A model generated the notes under the pieces. The model did not search any database. It saw nothing but the letters and a program-made list of their open reading frames with translations, and had not been told where the DNA came from. This document shows, one piece after another, positions 1 to 6,777 of a stretch of DNA of 6,777 nucleotides; positions within the stretch are counted from its first letter, which is position 1, and each line of letters opens with the position of its first letter. This stretch comes from Thiopontia sp964344135 (GTDB lineage: Bacteria; Pseudomonadota; Gammaproteobacteria; GCF-002020875): contig CAYFMF010000068.1 in NCBI GenBank assembly GCA_964344135.1, forward strand, positions 1-6,777. The letters are read 5' to 3'. Position numbers and translations under genes: made by a program.

Positions 1-918
1 CCAGAAGGAGATATTTTTCTCCAGGAATTCAGTGACCGGGAGGTGGTGGGTGCCATCACAGGAGAAGTTGAGCTCTACCATGCCCGTTACAATATTCAGG
101 GAGCCACACCGAAGGTAGGCATTTTCATCGGCCAGACGGAGGGATTTGAAGAGCTCCAGCACAGCCATGATCTGCCCCTTGGGGACTGTCGCCATTGAGG
201 AGTAGGGCTGTCGCTTCAGGGTGGAGATGTAACCCTGATCCAGTAGCTGCTCCAGGGTAAGCAGCTGGTCATGGTAGGGGCGATCGTTGAAGCGGATTGT
301 GGTGGTCGAGCTGGAGTATTTTAGCTGCACCTGGAACAGTCCACGCTCAACAAAGAGCTGTTCGAGTAGCCGGTTGATCCGGTCAATCTGCTGCTCCATC
401 GGGCTGATGGTCCGTGTCTGCATAAAGAGCTGCTGACGGATGGAGGGGTCCCCATTGATCTGGGTATGGTGGCGGGAGAGGGGCTGCTCTCTGTATCCTG
501 TCTCACTGTTGTCAAAATCGATGGCGATGACTGCAACACTCTCTCCATCAACTCGAATGGCCTGCAGGGCTGTAATGCAGGGGAGGCTGGTGCCATCACT
601 TCTGTAGAGGCGGGAGAGCAGGAACTCCTGTTGCCCATCCCACTCCATGAAGTAGGGGCGCTTCGAGATGTCCCTGCCAACATATTGGTGATCGACTCCA
701 TTGGGGCCAATGGCCGGGGTGATGATCGTCCCGTCTGGAGAGATCAGATAGCAGAGTGCGTATTGCGGGATATCCCCCAGGGCGCTGTGGAGGGCATCAA
801 AGGGGTTGCCGCTACTGGACCAGGCATCCGCACAGGCCGCCGCCGCATTTTTCAGAGGGGTGTCGATCCAGGAGTGAAGAATTTCTCTCTGTTGCGTAAT
901 GGTCTGAACCAGTTGCAT
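1..918 (-). CDS. PDC/Cache-type sensor-domain protein, C-terminus cut by window edge
   Basis: The minus frame is open from the ATG at 918 to base 1 without a stop (306 residues). I read residues 50-140 as a PDC/Cache-like ligand-sensing fold: the stretch GRDISKRPYF (81-90) is the typical Cache motif (G-D-S-R-P-Y-F), and it sits between strands such as YALCYLISPDG and VAVIAIDFD. A helical segment follows (about 173-190, MEQQIDRINRLLEQLF). The last part (LFKSLRLADENAYLR, GSLNIVTGM, LNFSCDGTHHLPV) resembles the conserved end of proteins annotated as 'PDC sensor domain-containing', so little is probably missing. There is no membrane segment or output domain in the visible part. The start is uncertain. 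ATG 918 has no good ribosome site, but proteins of this type, as I recall them, begin near the QQREIL motif (residues 9-14), which supports it. In the same frame a TGA (930-928) precedes it, and a further 28 open codons lie upstream. Ligand and partner are unknown. Confidence 0.8.
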   Translation of the reverse strand, partial: MQLVQTITQQREILHSWIDTPLKNAAAACADAWSSSGNPFDALHSALGDIPQYALCYLISPDGTIITPAIGPNGVDHQYVGRDISKRPYFMEWDGQQEFLLSRLYRSDGTSLPCITALQAIRVDGESVAVIAIDFDNSETGYREQPLSRHHTQINGDPSIRQQLFMQTRTISPMEQQIDRINRLLEQLFVERGLFQVQLKYSSSTTTIRFNDRPYHDQLLTLEQLLDQGYISTLKRQPYSSMATVPKGQIMAVLELFKSLRLADENAYLRCGSLNIVTGMVELNFSCDGTHHLPVTEFLEKNISFW

Positions 919-927
919 TGGGCGGTT

Positions 928-1014
928 TCAGCTAGATCTGAAGTGGCACAACAGCAATGTCCAGGGTAAAACCGCCACGCTGAATGGCGTGATAATGGTT
1001 TTGAAAGTTCTCAT
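928..1014 (-). CDS. 28-codon hydrophobic reading frame coupled to the 77-aa gene; leader peptide or broken N-terminus of the PDC protein
   Basis: The ATG at 1014 overlaps the TGA of the 77-residue gene (ATGA, 1014-1011). It has a good ribosome site, GAGGAG at 1026-1021, six bases upstream. The peptide starts MRTFKTIITP, followed by a hydrophobic stretch (VAVLPWTLLLC), so it resembles a signal anchor or very small membrane peptide. It ends at TGA 930-928, three codons before the PDC protein's ATG and in the same reading frame (1014 minus 918 is 96). Three readings fit: a leader whose termination feeds re-initiation at 918, a genuine small membrane protein, or the original N-terminal anchor of the PDC protein cut off by a nonsense codon. 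TGA serves as a normal stop elsewhere in this window, so recoding is the least likely explanation. Confidence 0.4.
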   Translation of the reverse strand: MRTFKTIITPFSVAVLPWTLLLCHFRSS

Positions 1015-1244
1015 GAACGACTCCTCGGTGTGGTCTGTAGTGCTTCTGCGGCACGATCAGAGAGTAGGGCATCTTCCCCAAACAGGATGTTGGTCATGGA
1101 GGGAAATGCATCAATATCCAGCAGCAACAGGGCCATCAATACGATCACAATCGCCACCCCCAGGCCATAGAGGATGCCGGTTACAACCGAGAGAACCATA
1201 TCGGTTGTGACCGTCGAGCGGGTGGTGTGATCTCCTCCTTGCAT
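1011..1244 (-). CDS. 77-residue single-pass membrane protein, unknown function
   Basis: I do not recognise the family. The product has a polar N-terminus of about 15 residues, one long hydrophobic segment (about 17-42, containing ILYGLGVAIVIVLMALLLL), and an acidic to basic tail of about 35 residues ending in PRSRS. It is best read as a small bitopic inner-membrane protein. Its stop overlaps the next start (ATGA at 1014-1011), so it is probably co-translated with the frames leading to the PDC sensor, and its job may be tied to that sensor. The start is odd. No ribosome site precedes ATG 1244, while a very strong purine tract, AAGGAGGAG (1240-1232), lies just inside codons 2-4 with no ATG, GTG or TTG at a useful distance after it. 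M16 (ATG 1199) is an alternative start that would leave just the membrane segment and tail. Confidence 0.6.
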   Translation of the reverse strand: MQGGDHTTRSTVTTDMVLSVVTGILYGLGVAIVIVLMALLLLDIDAFPSMTNILFGEDALLSDRAAEALQTTPRSRS

Positions 1245-1280
1245 TAGGTGAAGACTGTAGTGGCTGTGCAGGGGCGGGGT

Positions 1281-1302
1281 AAATACGTACTTTTACGTAT
1301 TT
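1281..1302. promoter_or_regulatory. Perfect 9-4-9 inverted repeat, candidate operator for the 77-aa/PDC unit
   Basis: Arm AAATACGTA (1281-1289) and arm TACGTATTT (1294-1302) are exact reverse complements around CTTT. The two TACGTA cores are 10 bp apart, one helical turn. The repeat lies 37-58 bp upstream of the 77-residue gene's ATG and downstream of the LuxR-type regulator gene. TACGTA-like half-sites are compatible with NarL/FixJ-family binding (NarL heptamer TACYNMT), so the adjacent regulator is a candidate binder. A TATAAC (minus strand, 1316-1311) could be a -10 just upstream, which would put the repeat at the start of the transcript, but no convincing -35 accompanies it. The symmetry is direct observation; the function is inference. 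Confidence 0.5.
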
Positions 1303-1335
1303 TTCATGCGGTTATATGGTTTCTGTTTAAGGTCT

Positions 1336-1362
1336 CCACCTCCTGTAACAGGTAGCAGGTGG
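1336..1362. other. Nested hairpin in the 1245-1405 intergenic stretch
   Basis: CCACCT (1336-1341) pairs with AGGTGG (1357-1362), and inside it CCTGT (1342-1346) pairs with ACAGG (1348-1352). It sits 44 bases beyond the stop of the response regulator. It could mark the 3' end of the kinase-regulator transcript or be a protein site. No T-tract follows on either strand, so it does not qualify as an intrinsic terminator. Confidence 0.35.
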
Positions 1363-1405
1363 AATACCACAGGATATTGAGGGGTTACGTCTCTATCCCC
1401 GGAGG

Positions 1406-2052
1406 CTACTCCTCAATGATTCCAACCCGATAGGCGTAGGCAACCAGCTCGACCCCATTCTGCAGCCCAAGCTTCTGCATGATGTTCTGCCGATGTTTCT
1501 CAACGGTTCGCGGACTGACAAAGAGCTTCTCCGCTATACCACTGTTGGTCAGTCCCATTGCCAGTGCGCGCAGGACATCCTTCTCCCGTGGTGTAAGCAG
1601 TTGTGAGGCGATCCTCTCCATCACCTGCTCGATGGTTTCACCCCGCTCCAGTTCATCGGCAAAGATGGATTGGCTGATGTAGGGGGAGCCACTGGCGACA
1701 GTCTTTATTGCACGGATGATCTCGGCAGGAGGGGTCTCCTTGGTCAGGTAGCCGTGTGCCCCCATCTGTAGCATCTCGGTCGCACGATGCTTGTCGGAGA
1801 TGCTACTGAGTCCAAGAATCAGCACCTCGGGAAATCGTTTGTGGATCTTGATGGTGGTCTCGATCCCATCCATATCCGGCATCCGGACATCCAGGATGAC
1901 CACATCGGGAGAGCTCTTCTCGATAAGGTCCAGGGCCTCGGAACCGCTTTCGGCTGCCCCTGCAATCACGATCTCCTCTGATTGAGAGAGATAGGCACGA
2001 AGTGCCTCACGGATCAGTGGCTGATCATCGACAAGCAGGACTTGAATGGCTT

Positions 2053-2056
<4 letters not shown>
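1406..2056 (-). CDS. LuxR/NarL-family response regulator (receiver + HTH)
   Basis: This 216-residue protein has the usual length and order for the NarL/FixJ family. Residues 4-120 form a receiver: acidic pair D10-D11, phospho-acceptor D56 in VVILDVRMPDMDG, a Ser at the conserved Thr/Ser position (S84 or S85, LGLSSIS) and Lys K106 (YLTKE). Residues 154-216 are a LuxR-type helix-turn-helix (LTPREKDVLRALAMGLT, then SPRTVEKHRQNIMQKLGL). Phosphorylation should promote dimer binding to DNA and change transcription. The ATG at 2056 overlaps the TGA of the upstream hybrid kinase by 4 bases, so translation is coupled and the Hpt domain of that kinase is the expected phosphate donor. The gene ends with TAG just before the 161-base intergenic stretch. 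Targets cannot be read from sequence, but the inverted repeat at 1281-1302 is the nearest candidate site. Confidence 0.93.
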
Positions 2057-5003
<2,947 letters not shown>

Positions 5004-5023
5004 TTTTGCACAACCAGCCGTGG

Positions 5024-5051
5024 TTGACGATAGAGAACAGCGATTTATTGT
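5024..5051 (+). promoter_or_regulatory. Possible sigma-70 promoter for the 61-aa gene
   Basis: TTGACG (5024-5029) is five of six to the -35 consensus. At 16 bp spacing TATTGT (5046-5051) is four of six to the -10. It would start transcription near 5058, about 80 bases before the ATG at 5138. The divergent kinase operon must have a promoter in the same 134-base gap (5004-5137), but I could not pick one with confidence. Confidence 0.35.
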
Positions 5052-5137
5052 GTAGTAACAGTGGCGGCTGATATGGTAGGATCGACCGGAGTTACTGGCC
5101 AAGAAAAAATATTAATGGCTGGTAACGGGAGAAATCA

Positions 5138-5323
5138 ATGGAAATTACACTGACGGATGCATTGGTGGTTGCCGGTAGCGGAATGGTCGTTATCTGGTTG
5201 TTTCTCTGGTATATCAATACCCATCCAAAGGGGTGCTGCGGGATCAAGCGCAGCATTTTGAAGGATGAGGAGCTGCCACTGAACAAGGTGGCCGCAGAGA
5301 AGAAAAGTGAAGATATTGTTTGA
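5138..5323 (+). CDS. 61-residue single-pass membrane protein, unknown function
   Basis: I do not recognise the family. ATG 5138 has a good ribosome site (GGGAG, 5127-5131, six-base spacing). Residues about 8-26 (ALVVAGSGMVVIWLFLWYI) form one membrane helix. It is followed by a short loop with a vicinal cysteine pair (HPKGCCGIK, C33-C34) and a charged cytoplasmic tail ending KKSEDIV. The layout, a short N-terminus, one helix, then a basic loop, suggests N-out and C-in. It recalls the small accessory subunits of respiratory or sensor complexes, but no specific match is claimed. It is divergent from the hybrid kinase (134 bp between starts), so shared control is possible. Its TGA (5321-5323) lies inside the -35 box of the next promoter. 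Confidence 0.7.
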   Translation: MEITLTDALVVAGSGMVVIWLFLWYINTHPKGCCGIKRSILKDEELPLNKVAAEKKSEDIV

Positions 5324-5330
5324 CAATATC
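5312..5330. promoter_or_regulatory. 8-3-8 palindrome overlapping a -35 box, candidate operator
   Basis: GATATTGT (5312-5319) and ACAATATC (5323-5330) are exact reverse complements separated by TTG. The palindrome covers the whole -35 hexamer (5320-5325) and the stop codon of the 61-residue gene. A repressor bound here would block RNA polymerase directly. It is not a canonical FNR or LexA site, and the binding protein is unknown. Confidence 0.5.
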
Positions 5331-5348
5331 AAGGAATACTAATATAAT
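5320..5348 (+). promoter_or_regulatory. Consensus sigma-70 promoter
   Basis: The -35 TTGACA (5320-5325) and the -10 TATAAT (5343-5348) both match the consensus in all six positions, with the optimal 17-bp spacer. The predicted start is at about 5355 (A). It lies directly after the 61-residue gene and reads into the structured element at 5358-5439, then towards the MFS gene at 5579. It should be strong and constitutive unless the overlapping palindrome is an operator. Confidence 0.85.
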
Positions 5349-5354
5349 GCTCCA

Positions 5355-5439
5355 ACAGGCTCTCAGAGGATTTCCTTCGAAAAAGAACCTCCTCCTTCTT
5401 TCGTAGGTTCCCCCCTTCCTCTGAGGGCCTTCTATTTTT
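5355..5439 (+). ncRNA. Putative small RNA of about 85 nt with anti-Shine-Dalgarno loop
   Basis: A perfect sigma-70 promoter ends 6 bases before the predicted 5' end, and a stem plus T-tract closes the transcript, so the unit is complete without any reading frame. The outer stem pairs 5358-5369 (GGCTCTCAGAGG) with 5418-5429 (CCTCTGAGGGCC), 12 bp with one G-U. Inside, GAACCT (5385-5390) pairs with AGGTTC (5405-5410), displaying a 14-base loop, CCTCCTTCTTTCGT, that contains CCTCC, the complement of a Shine-Dalgarno sequence. CGAAA (5379-5383) with TTTCG (5399-5403) is a competing, mutually exclusive pairing. Exposed CCTCC loops are known in several bacterial trans-acting RNAs that block ribosome sites. 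The alternative is the 5' leader and attenuator of the MFS gene 140 bases further on. I recognise no named family. Confidence 0.6.
5358..5439 (+). terminator. Intrinsic terminator with a long branched stem
   Basis: The 12-bp stem (5358-5369 with 5418-5429) is GC-rich at its base (GGC with GCC) and is followed directly by TTCTATTTTT (5430-5439), eight T in ten. The 48 bases enclosed contain the inner hairpin, so the structure is larger than a minimal terminator. It would end both readthrough from the 61-residue gene and transcripts from the promoter at 5320-5348. Confidence 0.65.
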
Positions 5440-5481
5440 CCCCATCAACCGGCTGTGCCTATCCAATACCGCATTGATGAG

Positions 5482-5577
5482 ATGTGGGATATCACCACGC
5501 TTATGGTCTGTTCAGGGCGCTCCTCCTCGGATACCATCTCCCACTATTCTCTGGGCCTTATAGTCGCTGCTGCCTGA
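5482..5577 (+). CDS. Possible 31-codon leader frame just before the MFS gene
   Basis: ATG 5482 opens MWDITTLMVCSG and runs to TGA 5575-5577, a single base before the MFS start (TGA-C-ATG), an arrangement that would allow coupled re-initiation. An upstream in-frame GTG at 5455 would give 40 residues. There is no convincing ribosome site and no family I recognise. It may be chance. The 139 bases from 5440 to 5578 otherwise show nothing I can name, apart from a weak imperfect repeat GTGGGATAT/ATCTCCCAC. Confidence 0.22.
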   Translation: MWDITTLMVCSGRSSSDTISHYSLGLIVAAA

Positions 5578-5578
5578 C

Positions 5579-6777
5579 ATGTGGAACAATCTGACACGCT
5601 CTCTTCGCAACCGAAATTACCGGCGCTACTTTGTGGGACAGTTGATCTCGCTGCATGGTACCCAGATGGCCAATGTGGCGCAGTCCTGGCTGGTCTACAG
5701 CCTGACCCAGTCCAGTTTCATGTTGGGGCTGGTCCACTTTACGCTGTTGCTTCCGGTGCTGCTTTTTGGCCTCTTTGGGGGGGTGTTGGCGGACCATGTC
5801 TCGCGTCGCCACCTGATGATGGGGTCGCAGGGGTTTGCAATGGTGTTGGCTTTTCTGTTGGCCATCCTGGCGCTGACAGAGCAGGTTGAGGTCTGGCATA
5901 TTCTGCTGATTGTCTTCTTTCTCGGAATGGCACAGGCCGTCGACATGCCGGTACGACAGTCCCTGTTGGCCGACCTGGTTCCAAAATCGGAGCTCTCCAA
6001 TGCGGTCGGCCTCAATTCGGGGGCCTTTAATGCGGCCCGTTTCCTCGGGCCGGCGATGGCCGGATTCCTGTTGCTGAGTTGGGATGAGGGGTACCTTTTT
6101 GCCCTCAATGGGGGAAGTTATCTGGTACTGCTCTTTGTATTGGTGACGATGCGCCTCCCGACCCTCTCTGACGATAATGCAGCAGCGAGGCTGCGTGGAG
6201 CGGGACATCTGGGGGCATTGAGGGAGGGGGTTGCCCACGCCTGGGGCCATTCCGAAATCCGTCCGGCCCTGATTCATGTGGGGGTGGTGAGCATGATGGG
6301 GACCGCCTTCATCGTTCTGATGCCGGTCTTTGCGGATCGTCAATTCGGAGGGGGGCCTGAGATGCTGGGGATTCTGCTCTCCTCGGCCGGTCTGGGCTCC
6401 ATTGCGGGGGCACTCAATCTTGCACGGAGAGGGGAGTCAGATGTTCTGCCACCAGTGATCGCGCGTGCGGGGTTGGTGGGTGCGGTTGTGCTGACTCTGT
6501 TTGCACAGAGCACTGCGCTCCTGCTGGCGGTACCAGCGCTGGTTGTTGCCGGCTTCTCGGTCACCACCGTGGTGGCAACGACCAATGCACAGATTCAGAT
6601 ACTGATTGATGACCATCTGCGAGGGCGTGTGATGTCGCTCTTTTCCGTGGTTTTTGTCGGCATGGCCCCGATTGGCAGCATCACCGCGGGCATGCTTGCG
6701 GAGTGGATCGGTGTCCAGTTGACGGTGACCCTGTTCGCACTGTTCGGGGCGATGGGATCGATTCTCTATATGGTGAA
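5579..6777 (+). CDS. MFS exporter, EntS-like (MFS_3) group, C-terminus cut by window edge
   Basis: From ATG 5579 the frame is open to the window end (399 complete codons plus 2 bases). The N-terminus (MWNNLTRSLRNRNYRRYFVGQL) is a short cytoplasmic, basic lead-in followed by regularly spaced hydrophobic helices. Residues about 67-80 (GGVLADHVSRRHLM) are the motif A loop between helices 2 and 3. DMPVRQSLLADLVP (122-135) with NAVGLNSGAFNAARFLGPAMAG (141-162) is the signature region of the EntS/enterobactin-exporter-like drug and siderophore efflux branch. RGRVMSLFSVVFVGMAPIGS near the end fits the matching C-domain loop. Usual length is about 400-430 residues, so only the last part is missing. 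The expected role is proton-driven export of a small molecule; the substrate cannot be told. No good ribosome site precedes the ATG, and an in-frame TAG at 5561-5563 limits upstream extension. Transcription may come from readthrough of the promoter at 5320-5348. Confidence 0.9.
   Translation, partial: MWNNLTRSLRNRNYRRYFVGQLISLHGTQMANVAQSWLVYSLTQSSFMLGLVHFTLLLPVLLFGLFGGVLADHVSRRHLMMGSQGFAMVLAFLLAILALTEQVEVWHILLIVFFLGMAQAVDMPVRQSLLADLVPKSELSNAVGLNSGAFNAARFLGPAMAGFLLLSWDEGYLFALNGGSYLVLLFVLVTMRLPTLSDDNAAARLRGAGHLGALREGVAHAWGHSEIRPALIHVGVVSMMGTAFIVLMPVFADRQFGGGPEMLGILLSSAGLGSIAGALNLARRGESDVLPPVIARAGLVGAVVLTLFAQSTALLLAVPALVVAGFSVTTVVATTNAQIQILIDDHLRGRVMSLFSVVFVGMAPIGSITAGMLAEWIGVQLTVTLFALFGAMGSILYMV

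Noticed and set aside
928..930. TGA read as selenocysteine or a reassigned codon
   Set aside because: TGA is the working stop of the kinase, the 77-residue gene and the 61-residue gene, and I saw no convincing recoding element downstream.
466..969. Plus-strand frame of 167 codons
   Set aside because: It is antisense to the PDC-sensor gene, whose minus frame has clear Cache motifs; the product shows no recognisable features.
1336..1362. Hairpin as intrinsic terminator of the kinase-regulator operon
   Set aside because: Stem pairing is good but neither strand has a following T-tract, so it was listed only as a structure.
5320..5332. TTGACAATATCAA as an FNR/CRP-type box
   Set aside because: The spacing is one base short of the FNR palindrome and one half-site is imperfect. 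The 8-3-8 repeat describes the symmetry better.
5558..6343. Minus-strand frame of 261 codons
   Set aside because: It is antisense to the MFS exporter, with a composition rich in Gln, His and Arg that is typical of a shadow frame of a membrane protein gene.

Overview
The window looks like a bacterial chromosomal scaffold, most likely from a gammaproteobacterium. I infer this from the moderately high GC, the proteobacterial style of the two-component proteins, and the resemblance of the left-edge protein to PDC-sensor proteins that I associate with sulfur-oxidising gammaproteobacteria. That placement is from memory and was not searched. A run of exactly 100 N (2786-2885) marks a scaffold gap, so the assembly is a draft.

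Left and centre (1-5003) is read on the minus strand. The first gene transcribed is a large hybrid histidine kinase (5003 to 2053), with a sensor, HAMP, kinase core, receiver and Hpt domain. Its stop overlaps by 4 bases (ATGA) the start of a LuxR/NarL-type response regulator (2056 to 1406). The two should form a phosphorelay: kinase His to receiver Asp to Hpt His to regulator Asp. The kinase gene is split in frame by the gap, which lies inside a hexanucleotide repeat coding for (Ala-Gln)n. The apparent frame break is a placeholder artefact.

Downstream of the regulator is a 161-base intergenic stretch carrying a perfect 9-4-9 inverted repeat. It leads into a second minus-strand unit: a 77-residue single-pass membrane protein, a 28-codon hydrophobic reading frame coupled to it by another ATGA overlap, and, in the same frame after a TGA, a PDC/Cache-type sensor-domain protein that runs off the left edge. 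The inverted repeat sits where an operator for this unit would be, and the adjacent regulator is an obvious candidate to bind it.

Right part (5004-6777) is read on the plus strand. A 61-residue membrane protein is divergent from the kinase. Its stop codon lies inside the -35 box of a consensus sigma-70 promoter (TTGACA, 17 bp, TATAAT). That promoter is followed within about 10 bases by a compact structure: a 12-bp outer stem, an inner hairpin with a CCTCC-rich anti-Shine-Dalgarno loop, and a T-tract. This is most simply an unannotated small RNA of about 85 nt, or else an attenuated leader for the next gene. An 8-3-8 palindrome overlaps the -35 box. The last gene, cut by the right edge, is an MFS exporter of the EntS-like (MFS_3) group.

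The most novel-looking parts are the putative small RNA with its operator-like palindrome, the repeat-rich kinase (hexamer tract plus a C9 homopolymer), and the small coupled frames in front of the PDC protein.
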